A stretch of 64,000 nt of DNA, from positions 34,231 through 98,230 of the forward strand of contig PHBO01000008.1 of assembly GCA_002840645.1 (NCBI GenBank), in the 5' to 3' direction. The DNA is from Candidatus Cloacimonetes bacterium HGW-Cloacimonetes-3 (GTDB lineage Bacteria > Cloacimonadota > Cloacimonadia > Cloacimonadales > Cloacimonadaceae). Shown here in pieces: positions 8,430-17,390 of this stretch (its first letter is position 1; every line of letters starts with the position of its first letter). The notes under the pieces were generated by a model. That model was not told where the DNA came from, made no database searches, and saw only the letters and a program-made list of their open reading frames with translations. The position numbers were made by a program, and so were the translations under genes.

Positions 8430-11400
8430 AAAACTACAGTGAACAGACCTTTGAAGCTTTTATAGAAGAGACCATGGGGGTGTCCGGATGGATTACCGCC
8501 CCTGCCAACGAGTTTGATGCCGAACAGTCTATCCTGCCGGGTTATGCTTTGCAGTTCATCCAAAGCAGTCAGCCATGCCTGTGGGCAGAGCTTAGTAAGC
8601 TCAATGGTGCGCTGCTGCCTGAGATGCTAATAAAAGCAATTATACAGGAGCGCTGCAGCAAAGGCACGCTGCACATCCTGCGGCATGGCTTTAAGTTTCA
8701 GGGTAAGACGCTGCATTTGGCATATTTCAAGCCGGCGCATGCCATGAGCAGCGAAGCACAGCGCTTGTATGGCTGCAACAGCTTTCAGGTTTGCCGTCAG
8801 GTGTTTTACCATCCCGATAAGCAGCAGAGTATAGATATGGTGCTGTTCTTAAACGGCATTCCGGTTGCCACGCTGGAGCTGAAGAATCCCGGCACGGGGC
8901 AAAGCTATCACCACGCCATAAAGCAATACCGGGCAGACCGCGACCCCGGCACTGCGCTGCTAAGCTTTAAAAGCGGGGCTTTGGTGCATTTTGCGCTTGA
9001 TCCTGATGAAGTGTATATGACCACGCATTTGCGCAAGGATAAAACCTTCTTTCTTCCCTTTAACCGGGGCAGCAATCCTCAGGAAGTAAGCTGTGGCAAG
9101 GGCAATCCGCAGCACCCTTCGGGGCACAGAACCGCTTACCTTTGGGAAGAGGTGTTACAGCCGGATAGCCTTCTGGAGATTATCGGTAGCTTTATCTTTA
9201 TAGAAAACGAAGGCAAGAAAAACGAAACCATTATCTTCCCGCGCTATCATCAGCTTGATGCGGTGCGGGCTTTGATTGCAGAAGCGCGCAAAGACAAAGC
9301 GGGCAAGAACTACCTTATCCAGCACAGTGCGGGCAGCGGTAAGACGAATAGCATCAGTTGGCTGGCGCACCGTTTGGCAAATCTGCATACGGAAGATGAT
9401 AAGCTGATCTTCGATTGCGTGATTGTGATTACAGACCGTGTAGTTTTGGACAGACAATTGCAGGATGCCATATACCAGATAGAGCATGCCACGGGGGTGG
9501 TGAAGCCCATTAAAGAAGGCAGTAAACAGCTTGCAGAAGCACTTGTGGACGGCACCAAGATCGTGATCAGCACCTTGCAGAAGTTCCCCTTTATCCTGGG
9601 CGGCTTGCTGCGTGTAGCAGGAGCTAAAAACATTGAAGCACCGGATGCGGACGCGCTTATAAAATCCAAAACCTGGCAAAAGAAGATTGCGGGCAGACGC
9701 TATGCGATAATAGTGGATGAAGCGCACAGCAGCCAGACGGGTGAAGCAGCCCGGGGCTTGAAACAGGTGTTGGGAGCAAAAGTAACAAAAGCCAATGTAG
9801 AGCAGCATGCCGATGCTGCTGATCAACAAACTTCAGTAGGATCGGCATCCTACTATACGGATAGTGTTGAGGATTGGCAGGATGAGCTGAATGCCATCAT
9901 GGAATCCCGCGGGCAGCAGCCCAACCTAAGCTTTTTTGCCTTTACCGCTACTCCCAAGGGTAAGACGCTGGAGCTGTTTGGCAGAAATGGCAGAGCGTTT
10001 CACAATTACAGTATGCGTCAGGCTATCGAAGAGGGTTTTATCCTGGATGTGCTGAAACGCTATACCACCTATAGCACCTATTTTAAGCTGATTAAAAAAG
10101 TGGAAAACGATCCCAGCATGCCCGCCAAGAAAGCGGCTAAGAAGCTGTGTAAGTTTATGCGTTTGCATCCGCGCAACGTTAGCCAGAAAACGGAGATTAT
10201 CATTGAGCACTTCCGAAGCTGCATCATGCCCCTTGTAAACGGCAGAGCCAAAGCGATGGTGGTTACGGACAGCCGTTTGCAGGCAGTGCGCTACATGCTG
10301 TCTTTCAATAAATACTTAGGCGAGCACCACTACAGCGATATACATCCGCTGGTAGCTTTCAGCGGGACGGTGATAGATCCTGAAACGGAGCTGGAATACA
10401 CCGAGCCGGGAATGAATCTGGACTATAAAAACGGCAGGCATATCAGTGAGACGCAGCTAAAAGACCGCTTTGGCAGCGAGGATTATCAGATTTTGTTGGT
10501 GGCGAATAAATACCAGACGGGTTACGACCAGCCTTTGCTGTGCGCCATGTATGTGGATAAGCGCTTGGATGGGGTGCAGGCGGTGCAGACCTTATCGCGC
10601 CTGAACAGGATTTATGCGGGAAAGGAAGAGCCTTTTGTGCTGGATTTTGTAAATAAAGCAGAGGATATTCTGGCAGCCTTTAAGCCCTATTATACGATAA
10701 CGGAACTGGAAGCGGAAACAGACCCCGGGCATCTGGAAGACCTGAAACACGAGCTGAACCAGATGCGGGTGTATAACTGGAAGGATGTGGAGAGCTTTGC
10801 AGGAGTGTTTTACAAACCTGTGGGCAAGCAAAAGAAAAGCGATCATGCTGAACTGCAGAAGTATTTGCAGACTACGGTAGATACCTTCAAAGCTATGGAA
10901 AAGGATGAGGACAAAGAGAAGTTTTACGATAAGCTGAAGGCTTTTGTGCGGCTGTATGCCTTTGTAACGCAACTAATCAGCTATAACGATAAAGAGCAGG
11001 AAATGCTCTACAGTTATGGACGTTTTCTGTTGCCGCATCTGCATTTGGACAGAGGCGACGATGCCTTCCCGGAAAAGGATGTGTTGTTGCATTATTACCG
11101 TTTGCAGAAGGTGATGGAAGGCAGGATAGACCTTGCTGATGGCGAAGAAGTGAAGGTAGGCTCACCCAACGATGTGGGTACCCGTAAAGCCACGGAAGAG
11201 AATAAGCCACTTTCGGAGATCATCGAAACACTAAATGACCGCTTTGGCACGGACTTCAGCGAAGAGGACAGGCTGTTCTTTGAGCAGATTAAAGAGAAGG
11301 CGATAAAAAACGAAAAGGTGATCAAAACCGCTGCTGCCAACCCCCTGGATAAGTTTGAATTGGGGATTCAGCAGATAATAAAAGACCTGATGATGAAACG

Positions 11401-11515
11401 CCTGAAAGAGAATGATAAAATAGTAAGCAGATACATGGATGATGAGAAGTTTCAGAAGGTGATATCTGGCTTACTGGCGAAGGAAATATATCTGGGCGTT
11501 AAAGCTGAGAACTAA
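8426..11515 (+). CDS. hsdR: Type I restriction-modification, ATP-dependent endonuclease subunit
   Basis: HsdR translocates DNA with ATP and cuts it far from the recognition site when the target is unmethylated. The 1,029-residue protein carries the N-terminal nuclease domain (D137 in SIDMVLF, E151-x-K153 in ELKNPG), then a superfamily 2 helicase: Walker A SAGSGKT at 301-307, DEAH at 431-434, FTATP near 512, and motif VI in VQTLSRLNRIY. The C-terminal part is helical and charged and should contact HsdM. All visible catalytic residues are present, so restriction should be functional. The stop overlaps the next start in TAATG. Confidence 0.96.
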   Translation: MKNYSEQTFEAFIEETMGVSGWITAPANEFDAEQSILPGYALQFIQSSQPCLWAELSKLNGALLPEMLIKAIIQERCSKGTLHILRHGFKFQGKTLHLAYFKPAHAMSSEAQRLYGCNSFQVCRQVFYHPDKQQSIDMVLFLNGIPVATLELKNPGTGQSYHHAIKQYRADRDPGTALLSFKSGALVHFALDPDEVYMTTHLRKDKTFFLPFNRGSNPQEVSCGKGNPQHPSGHRTAYLWEEVLQPDSLLEIIGSFIFIENEGKKNETIIFPRYHQLDAVRALIAEARKDKAGKNYLIQHSAGSGKTNSISWLAHRLANLHTEDDKLIFDCVIVITDRVVLDRQLQDAIYQIEHATGVVKPIKEGSKQLAEALVDGTKIVISTLQKFPFILGGLLRVAGAKNIEAPDADALIKSKTWQKKIAGRRYAIIVDEAHSSQTGEAARGLKQVLGAKVTKANVEQHADAADQQTSVGSASYYTDSVEDWQDELNAIMESRGQQPNLSFFAFTATPKGKTLELFGRNGRAFHNYSMRQAIEEGFILDVLKRYTTYSTYFKLIKKVENDPSMPAKKAAKKLCKFMRLHPRNVSQKTEIIIEHFRSCIMPLVNGRAKAMVVTDSRLQAVRYMLSFNKYLGEHHYSDIHPLVAFSGTVIDPETELEYTEPGMNLDYKNGRHISETQLKDRFGSEDYQILLVANKYQTGYDQPLLCAMYVDKRLDGVQAVQTLSRLNRIYAGKEEPFVLDFVNKAEDILAAFKPYYTITELEAETDPGHLEDLKHELNQMRVYNWKDVESFAGVFYKPVGKQKKSDHAELQKYLQTTVDTFKAMEKDEDKEKFYDKLKAFVRLYAFVTQLISYNDKEQEMLYSYGRFLLPHLHLDRGDDAFPEKDVLLHYYRLQKVMEGRIDLADGEEVKVGSPNDVGTRKATEENKPLSEIIETLNDRFGTDFSEEDRLFFEQIKEKAIKNEKVIKTAAANPLDKFELGIQQIIKDLMMKRLKENDKIVSRYMDDEKFQKVISGLLAKEIYLGVKAEN

Positions 11516-11979
11516 TGGGTAGCAGCTTCAATATCAGATGCAAGCATTGCGGTTATTACAAAGAGTTTTCCATTGGAATCGGGATGATGTATAGTCCTGA
11601 AAGCATCATCGACATCAATTCGAAAGATTGTCTGCTTCCAAAGCTGATCCGCTCAAAAAAAGCTGTTCAGCAAATCAGACTCTTCTTTGGGGAGAAGAAA
11701 GCCGTGCTCGCAGATGGATATGGGCATTGGATATACCATTGCACAAAATGCGGAGAGTTTTATGGAAGATTCTTCCTTCATTTGGATTACAAGGGGGGTA
11801 GCTATGAAGTGGAATATAAATGCCCTGCCTGCCATATTGAATTATCACCTGTAGCTCATGAATCAGACGATATTCTTCAAAGAGGAGAAGTTAACGCTGA
11901 CATGGAGGAGTATCACTGTCCCAAGTGTGGAATGCATGATTTGGTTGAAGACCACAGTAATCTGGTAATGTGGGATTGA
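11515..11979 (+). CDS. Zinc-ribbon protein at the end of the R-M operon
   Basis: A 154-residue protein with four CxxC pairs: CKHC near residue 9, CTKC near 76, CPAC near 103 and CPKC near 138, enough for two zinc ribbons. I do not recognise a named family. Its ATG overlaps the hsdR stop (TAATG), so it is translationally coupled to the restriction subunit, which makes a role in the same locus plausible: an anti-restriction control, a nucleic-acid-binding accessory or an unrelated passenger. The frame ends before the repeat-rich spacer. Confidence 0.7.
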   Translation: MGSSFNIRCKHCGYYKEFSIGIGMMYSPESIIDINSKDCLLPKLIRSKKAVQQIRLFFGEKKAVLADGYGHWIYHCTKCGEFYGRFFLHLDYKGGSYEVEYKCPACHIELSPVAHESDDILQRGEVNADMEEYHCPKCGMHDLVEDHSNLVMWD

Positions 11980-12106
11980 TAGTGCGTGAAATATTTGGAT
12001 GGTTTTTAGCGCTGAAATGACAGGGGGAAAGAACTGGATTCCCGATAGGGTCGGGAATGACGATGGGTTTGATGAATGGATTCCGTTCAAGTCCGATATG
12101 ACATAA

Positions 12107-12130
12107 GCCTCTTTTTCTCTTTTCCTCTTT
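12107..12130. repeat. 8-bp-period array (CTCTTT-type units)
   Basis: Three octamers GCCTCTTT, TTCTCTTT, TCCTCTTT in a row. They are the complement of the GAG octamers at 1741-1772 and match 32670-32693. Confidence 0.5.
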
Positions 12131-12160
12131 TTTGAAAGCCCTTTGCTTTTCTCTGCCGAA

Positions 12161-12274
12161 CTCTGCTTTTTTCTGTGTTAAAAAGAAATCTTAGAGGGCG
12201 TTCAACCGAACGCCCCTACAGGCTATGCTACGCTCCTCCTCTGCTTTTCTCTGGGGTTAAAAAAAAGAAATCTT
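12161..12274. repeat. Imperfect direct repeat flanking a hairpin
   Basis: The segment beginning CTCTGCTTTT and ending AAGAAATCTT occurs at 12161-12192 and again at 12239-12274. Between them lies the perfect 8-bp stem GGGCGTTC/GAACGCCC with loop AACC (12196-12215). The arrangement suggests a small duplicated or mobile unit. Confidence 0.45.
12196..12215. repeat. Short perfect hairpin
   Basis: GGGCGTTC at 12196-12203 pairs with GAACGCCC at 12208-12215 across a 4-nt loop. No T-run follows on either strand, so a repeat unit is more likely than a terminator. Confidence 0.5.
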
Positions 12275-12640
12275 CACTTTTCTCCCCCGTTTCGAAAGAA
12301 AACCTGAAAATCTGTCCCAAAATTCCAATTCTGTCCCCCACACTACTATGAAGGCAAGAATTTCCACCCAAACAGGAGATAGCCATGATAGTAAGAACAA
12401 GGTACGGAACCAATACCTGCACGCGTTCCGGGGGCGTTAACCAGGGTCTTGCGGAGCAATACCCTCCTGTACGAAGGGGAGATGGGACTTCCAACGCAAG
12501 AGCTTTGCCACAATTTCTTTACAAATGGATACAAAGTAACGAGAAAGTTCTTTACATCTTTTCCCCTTTGATAACTTTAGTATTCATGAGGTGGAATGGG
12601 TGAAATGCCTGTTTCTCCGGCTCTGTGGAAGTGGTGCTTG

Positions 12641-12774
12641 GCAAGTGGGAGCTTTGCAGGTGAGAACTTTGTAAGTGAGAGCTTCGCAGTGAGAACTTTG
12701 TAAGTGAGAGCTTTGCAAGTGAGAGCTTCGCAGGTGAGAACAAGGTGAGTGAGAACGTAGTAAGTGAGGATGTT
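12641..12774. repeat. 15-bp tandem array, nine units
   Basis: Nine consecutive units of GYARGTGAGARCTTY, all 15 bp except the fourth (12686-12699), which has lost one base. Read on the minus strand the 15-bp period gives five-residue steps such as AKLSL and TKFSL, resembling pentapeptide-repeat coding, but the frame breaks at the short unit and no complete gene is present. Units on the complementary strand (CTCACTTATGCGYAGCATT, 19 bp) follow at 12791-12868, so the two halves could pair. Confidence 0.7.
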
Positions 12775-12790
12775 ATACAAATGCCGGTAC

Positions 12791-12868
12791 TCACTTATGC
12801 GCAGCATTCTCACTTTGGAATCTCACTTATGCGTAGCATTCTCACGTATCAGAAGCACTCTCACTTGA
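12791..12868. repeat. Opposite-strand CTCAC units facing the 15-bp array
   Basis: Units starting CTCAC occur at 12791 and 12823 as near-identical 19-mers (CTCACTTATGCGCAGCATT and the same with T for C), with shorter related copies at 12810, 12842 and 12861. They face the GTGAG units of the preceding array, forming a large imperfect inverted repeat centred near 12780. Confidence 0.5.
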
Positions 12869-12909
12869 ACAGAGCTTTGAAATGATTATTAAATTAGATA
12901 AATAAAGGT

Positions 12910-14640
12910 ATGGAAAACATGGACAAAAGGTGGCTAATCCCAGACCCACCGGATGAAGAATCGCAAAAGATTACAGAAGAACTCTGTGCGAAATTAAAAC
13001 TGCCGAAGCTGGTAGCGGACTTATTGTATCACAAAGGTTTGCGGACAGCAGAGGAAGTGCAGGATTTCTTTAATCCGGAGTTGGAAGGGATGTTCGATCC
13101 CTTCCTGTTCCCGGATATGGAGAAGGCGGTGCTGCGCATCCTGGCAGCTATAACAAATGGCGAACGCATTACAATTTATGGCGATTATGATGTAGATGGC
13201 ACCACAGCAACAGCTCTTGTGTATTTGGGCTTGAAACGCATCGGTGCGCTGATAGATTTCTATATTCCGCACAGGATGATTGATGGCTACGGGCTGTCTC
13301 TGGGGAGTTTGGATGCGCTGCGGGAAACCGGGTCTTCGCTAATAATCAGCGTGGATTGCGGTGTTAACGCACTGGAGGAGATTAATGCCATTAATGCCAT
13401 GGGGATGGAGATTATCATCACAGATCACCATAACCCCAAGGACGAGTTACCCCCTGCTTATGCTATTATTAACCCCAAATTGCCCGGTTGTCCCTATCCC
13501 TATAAGCATCTTGCCGGAGTGGGAGTAGCCTTCAAACTGCTGATGGCGGTTTACCAGAAGATGGGCATGGCTACGCGTGAAAACATCTTGAAATATATGG
13601 ATTTAGTAGCGGTGGGTACGATTGCGGATATCGTGCCTTTAACCTCAGAAAACCGCACTTTTGCCTACATTGGCTTGCAGCACCTGATAGAGAAGAAGAA
13701 CCTCGGGCTAAATGCCCTGATTCAGATTTCCGGCATGAACCAGAAAAACCTGGATACTACAGACATAGTGTTCGGGATTGCCCCGCGTATAAATGCTGCC
13801 GGCAGAATGGGCAGTGCAGCCCTATCCGTGGAGCTGCTTATCTCTACGGACGAAGAGCGCAGTGCGGAGTTTGCGGAGATTATCGAGCGGCAAAACTCGC
13901 TTCGGCAGCAGGAAGATCAGAAGACCTTCCACGAGGCTTGCGAGATTATAGATAAGAAATATAAGGACTTACAGCACACATCCTGCATGATTATCTCCTC
14001 TGATGATTGGCATCAGGGGGTTATCGGGATCGTGGCATCCAAGCTGGTGGAAAAGTACTACCGCCCGGTGATCATGATTTCCTTCAAAGATGGCTTTGGC
14101 AGCGGCTCGGGACGGAGTGTGGCAGATTTTGATCTGTTTGAAGCTCTGAAGCACACCGAGCATAACCTGCACAGCTTTGGCGGGCACAAGTACGCGGTGG
14201 GTTTAACGATTTATCAGGAATACATAGATCGCTTTGAGAACGAACTGACCCGCTACGTATCCGAGAACCTGCGTCTGGAGCAGATTCAGCCGCCCTTGCA
14301 GATAGATTACGAGATAGAACTATATGATATAAACAACAGTTTATTGGATGCCATGGAGCGCTTTGCACCGTTTGGACCGGGGAATAACCGCCCTATCTTT
14401 GTAACCAGGCAGGTGTCTGTGGCAAATTACCCTTACAACGTTGGTCGCAATCACCTGAAAATGAAGGTTGTTAAGGACGGTATAAATCTGGATTTGATTG
14501 GTTATAACCTGGGAGATTACCTCCCCACGCTGAAGAAAAACAGCGTGCTGGACATAGCTTACACACTGGAATACAACCGTTTCGGCAACAAGACATCCAT
14601 TCAGGGCAAGCTTCGCGATCTGCAAATTACGGGAGGTTAG
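12910..14640 (+). CDS. recJ: Single-stranded-DNA-specific 5'-3' exonuclease RecJ
   Basis: RecJ degrades single-stranded DNA from the 5' end in recombination, mismatch repair and fork repair. The 576-residue protein has the DHH phosphoesterase core: GDYDVDG at 91-97 and TDHHNP at 171-176 are the metal-binding motifs, followed by the DHHA1 domain with GGHKYAVG. Length and order match the family. Two ATGs (12910 and 12919) are possible because the AAAGG site is very close to the first. The downstream lipoprotein gene starts 1 bp after the stop, so recJ heads a tightly packed plus-strand run. Confidence 0.96.
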   Translation: MENMDKRWLIPDPPDEESQKITEELCAKLKLPKLVADLLYHKGLRTAEEVQDFFNPELEGMFDPFLFPDMEKAVLRILAAITNGERITIYGDYDVDGTTATALVYLGLKRIGALIDFYIPHRMIDGYGLSLGSLDALRETGSSLIISVDCGVNALEEINAINAMGMEIIITDHHNPKDELPPAYAIINPKLPGCPYPYKHLAGVGVAFKLLMAVYQKMGMATRENILKYMDLVAVGTIADIVPLTSENRTFAYIGLQHLIEKKNLGLNALIQISGMNQKNLDTTDIVFGIAPRINAAGRMGSAALSVELLISTDEERSAEFAEIIERQNSLRQQEDQKTFHEACEIIDKKYKDLQHTSCMIISSDDWHQGVIGIVASKLVEKYYRPVIMISFKDGFGSGSGRSVADFDLFEALKHTEHNLHSFGGHKYAVGLTIYQEYIDRFENELTRYVSENLRLEQIQPPLQIDYEIELYDINNSLLDAMERFAPFGPGNNRPIFVTRQVSVANYPYNVGRNHLKMKVVKDGINLDLIGYNLGDYLPTLKKNSVLDIAYTLEYNRFGNKTSIQGKLRDLQITGG

Positions 14641-14641
14641 C

Positions 14642-15499
14642 ATGTTTAGAATATGTGAAAGGAAATTCAAATGCCATAATTTGGCATCGGCAGGTGTTGT
14701 TCTGCTGCTGCTGTTGGGCATGTTTGCCTGTGGTGGCAATCAGCGCACTGCTCCCATGGATATCGATTCTTTTAGCCTAATATCTTCGATCTCAGCAGGA
14801 ATGCCGGTGCAAAAGGCTGTTTATCACCCCCAGAGCCAGACAGTATATGCCATGAGCCTAAGAACGCAGGAAATAGGCTTGTTTAAAGACACTAAGCGCT
14901 TAAACGTGATAGGCGGCTTGGGAACCGGCTCCGGTAACTTCCAGGGCTTAAGTGATATAGCCGTTAGTGCGGATGGGAATCTGCTTGCGCTGGATTCGGT
15001 GGCACGCAAGATAAAGATGTTTAACAACAACGGCAAAGCAATAGGCACTATGGAGCTAAAGGGCAGCATGCAGCCAACACTGGTGGCAGTGAACTCTAAC
15101 CAAAGCTTCTTTATCTACGATTCTGCATCTGCCGAGATAATACTGTATTCCGCACTGGATGGTGCAGAGCAGTTCCGCTTCGGGAAGTTTGAATTAGGGC
15201 AGGTGAAGCAGCTAAGCTGTAATCGAGACTTTGTGATAGCTTATGATGAAGTGGAAAACAAGAGCCATGTGTTTTCCGCCCTGGGACAGTTTATAAAAAG
15301 CGAAGAAGGACAAAGCCTTTTTGACGATTATAACAATGGCGTAAACCTCTCCAACGGCATGCTGATAAGCCAGATGAGCCCTGCGTCACTTTCCATAGCA
15401 AAAGGAAGCGGACTGATGAATATCAGCCGGGACATGCTGATATTGGTGTTTGGTGAAGAGATTCGCATGCTAAAAATAGGGTATCGGCAGGTTAGATAG
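14642..15499 (+). CDS. Beta-propeller lipoprotein of unknown function
   Basis: A 285-residue protein with a basic start, a hydrophobic segment (about 16-29) and a lipobox ending FAC, with Cys30 as the likely lipidated residue. The mature part has repeated strand motifs with VYAMSLRTQEIGLF and ISVSADGN-like turns (DIAVSADGNLLALDS), typical of an NHL/6-bladed-propeller or SMP-30-like fold. It lies directly upstream of lnt, whose product acylates lipoproteins, separated by 2 bp. No catalytic residue is evident; binding or scaffold role is a guess. Confidence 0.65.
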   Translation: MFRICERKFKCHNLASAGVVLLLLLGMFACGGNQRTAPMDIDSFSLISSISAGMPVQKAVYHPQSQTVYAMSLRTQEIGLFKDTKRLNVIGGLGTGSGNFQGLSDIAVSADGNLLALDSVARKIKMFNNNGKAIGTMELKGSMQPTLVAVNSNQSFFIYDSASAEIILYSALDGAEQFRFGKFELGQVKQLSCNRDFVIAYDEVENKSHVFSALGQFIKSEEGQSLFDDYNNGVNLSNGMLISQMSPASLSIAKGSGLMNISRDMLILVFGEEIRMLKIGYRQVR

Positions 15500-15501
15500 T
15501 A

Positions 15502-16998
15502 ATGCCGCTTGTTTGGATAGCCCTTAGCGCAGTATTGATAAGCCTTTCCCGCTTGCCCTTGCACTTGGGTTGGCTGGTGTTTGTGGGCTGGATACCGTTG
15601 TTGCACTTCATGGATGTTAGCAAATGCAAGCTATGGAAGGCAGCGGCACTTTTTGCCGTCATCTATGTAGGAAGTATCTTCTATTGGATAGCGGATGTTA
15701 CCCCCGGAGGTCTGGTAGGGGTTGTTGTGCTGTACTTCCTTCACTATCTGCTGGTGTTTTACCTGATAAAGCGGATTGGTGATGTGCTTCCTAAGTATCG
15801 GTTTATGGGCTTTGTGGCGGTGCTGCTAAGCTTTGAATACCTGCAAAACTTTGGAGAGATGCGCTTTCCGTGGTTTAATAACGCATATTCTTTGGCGGAT
15901 TATACTGCGCTGATCCAGATTGCAGATGTGGGCGGCGTTATCCTTATTTCGGGGCTTATCCTGGTGATTAATGTGCTGCTATACAGAGTTATCAAAGGAC
16001 ATAGAAAGCTGCTTGTTCTTGTCTTTATCCTACTGCTTGCGTGGCTTGCGTATGGATATTATTGCCTTGCAAGGTTACCGCTCTGCACCCGTAAGGCAGA
16101 TATAGCCGTGATGCAGCCGTCTATTCCGCAGGACGAGAAGTGGGATCAGGCTTTTTATGACTTTATTATGAAGCGTTATGACGAGCTTTGCGCGCGAGCA
16201 GCCAAGGACTCCACCCGTTTGCTTATCTTCCCGGAAGCTGCCGTGCCGGATTACCTGATGCACAGCCAAACCTCCATGCAGCAAATACAAGAATTAACCC
16301 GCAAGTACAATCTGGAGATATTCACCGGATTTCCGCACTTTATTCCTGCTCCCGCCAGCCATGTGGATAATGTGTATTATTACAACGCCGCAGCCTTATT
16401 TAAGCCGGACGGATATATTACCTCGCTGTACTACAAGAATATCCTGGTTCCTATCGGAGAGCGCATGCTGTGGCTGGATTACTTTCCTATTCTGTGGAAA
16501 CTGCAATTCGGGCAGGCAAACTGGGAGTTTGGCAAAGAACTATCATGGATGCAAAGCGGGGAGAGCACATTTTCCCCTTCGATATGCTACGAGATTGCCT
16601 TCGCGGGTATAAATCAGCGCATGGCGATTCCCAAAGATAAGCAAACAGGCAGCTATAAGAAAAGCGATTATCTGATTAATATAACCAACGACGCCTGGTT
16701 TGGCACCTCCTTCGGTCCCTGGCTGCATGGGGTGATGACCAAGTTCCGTGCCGTGGAAAACCGCATCCAGATTTACCGCAGTGCCAATACAGGTATATCC
16801 ATGATTGTTGATCCTCTGGGGCGAGTGCAGAGCAAGGGAGAGATGTTTGCCATCACTAACATCACTGCACCGCTATATGTAAGCCCCCGCATCCCCCTCT
16901 ACCGCAAGATAGCCGCATACCCAATTGCTATAGTTTTCTTGGCTTTTGTATTATCTGTCATTAGTATATTAGGCAAAAAGAGGCGTAAGGAACCATGA
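15502..16998 (+). CDS. lnt: Apolipoprotein N-acyltransferase
   Basis: Lnt adds the third acyl chain to the N-terminal cysteine of lipoproteins in the inner membrane. The 498-residue protein has about seven membrane segments in the first 190 residues, the RFPW motif typical of the family, and a periplasmic nitrilase-type domain with the catalytic triad visible: E245 in FPEAAVP, K312 in YYKNILVPIGE and C362 in SICYE. A C-terminal membrane helix anchors it. It fits the Gram-negative cell plan. The next gene overlaps its end by 4 bp. Confidence 0.95.
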   Translation: MPLVWIALSAVLISLSRLPLHLGWLVFVGWIPLLHFMDVSKCKLWKAAALFAVIYVGSIFYWIADVTPGGLVGVVVLYFLHYLLVFYLIKRIGDVLPKYRFMGFVAVLLSFEYLQNFGEMRFPWFNNAYSLADYTALIQIADVGGVILISGLILVINVLLYRVIKGHRKLLVLVFILLLAWLAYGYYCLARLPLCTRKADIAVMQPSIPQDEKWDQAFYDFIMKRYDELCARAAKDSTRLLIFPEAAVPDYLMHSQTSMQQIQELTRKYNLEIFTGFPHFIPAPASHVDNVYYYNAAALFKPDGYITSLYYKNILVPIGERMLWLDYFPILWKLQFGQANWEFGKELSWMQSGESTFSPSICYEIAFAGINQRMAIPKDKQTGSYKKSDYLINITNDAWFGTSFGPWLHGVMTKFRAVENRIQIYRSANTGISMIVDPLGRVQSKGEMFAITNITAPLYVSPRIPLYRKIAAYPIAIVFLAFVLSVISILGKKRRKEP

Positions 16999-17390
16999 AG
17001 AAGTATTACTACACAATCGGTGAAGTTAGCAACCTGTTGGGCGTTAAGCCTCATGTAATCCGCTATTGGGAAGGCGAATTCCCGGTACTGCGCCCCAAGA
17101 AGGCAGCAGGACGCATCCGTAAATACAGTGAAGACCATATCCTGTTACTGCGTAAAATAGACGATATGCTGCATAAGCAGCGCTTTACTATCGAGGGTGC
17201 ACGCCTGAAGCTGAAGCAGGAACGCAATATCATCCGCGCTATTGCCGAAGATGCAGAACCGGAACAGCTTTCTTTGAAGCTGGACGAACCCACCGCCGGT
17301 GGAGAAGTTTACACGGTTCTAAACGAAGTACGCAACGAGCTTAACAGAATGAAAACACTATGCAAACAATATCTTAGGAATAGTAAATGA
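16995..17390 (+). CDS. MerR-family transcriptional regulator
   Basis: A 131-residue regulator with the MerR winged helix-turn-helix ([20 protein letters not shown], residues 6-25, then [11 protein letters not shown]) and a following helix ending in a short coiled-coil region. It lacks a cysteine-rich metal-binding loop, and the effector-binding end is minimal, like the small MerR proteins found beside translation or cell-division genes. It overlaps lnt upstream and glyQ downstream by 4 bp, so it is embedded in an operon rather than divergently placed. Confidence 0.88.
   Translation: MKKYYYTIGEVSNLLGVKPHVIRYWEGEFPVLRPKKAAGRIRKYSEDHILLLRKIDDMLHKQRFTIEGARLKLKQERNIIRAIAEDAEPEQLSLKLDEPTAGGEVYTVLNEVRNELNRMKTLCKQYLRNSK

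Larger units (their letters stand above)
11980..12909. other. 930-bp repeat-rich gene-free spacer
   Basis: Between the R-M operon and recJ no convincing gene is visible. The stretch contains a short hairpin (TTCCCGA/TCGGGAA, 12039-12057), an 8-bp-period CTCTTT array (12107-12130), a GGGCGTTC/GAACGCCC hairpin (12196-12215), two imperfect copies of a 32-36 bp segment (12161-12192 and 12239-12274), a possible structured element (12340-12510) and a 15-bp tandem array with an inverted counterpart (12641-12868). It reads like a landing zone of decayed or mobile small repeats. Confidence 0.6.

Noticed and set aside
9155..9829. Long minus-strand frame opposite hsdR
   Set aside because: It lies wholly inside hsdR, has no family features, and arises from codon bias of the real gene.
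12385..12603. A 72-codon plus-strand frame with AGGAG-like bases before it
   Set aside because: No family resemblance, runs into the repeat array, and the region folds into two stems; reported as a possible structured element instead.
12641..12774. Regular repeats that could be a CRISPR array
   Set aside because: The units are contiguous 15-mers with no spacers between them, and no cas gene is present.
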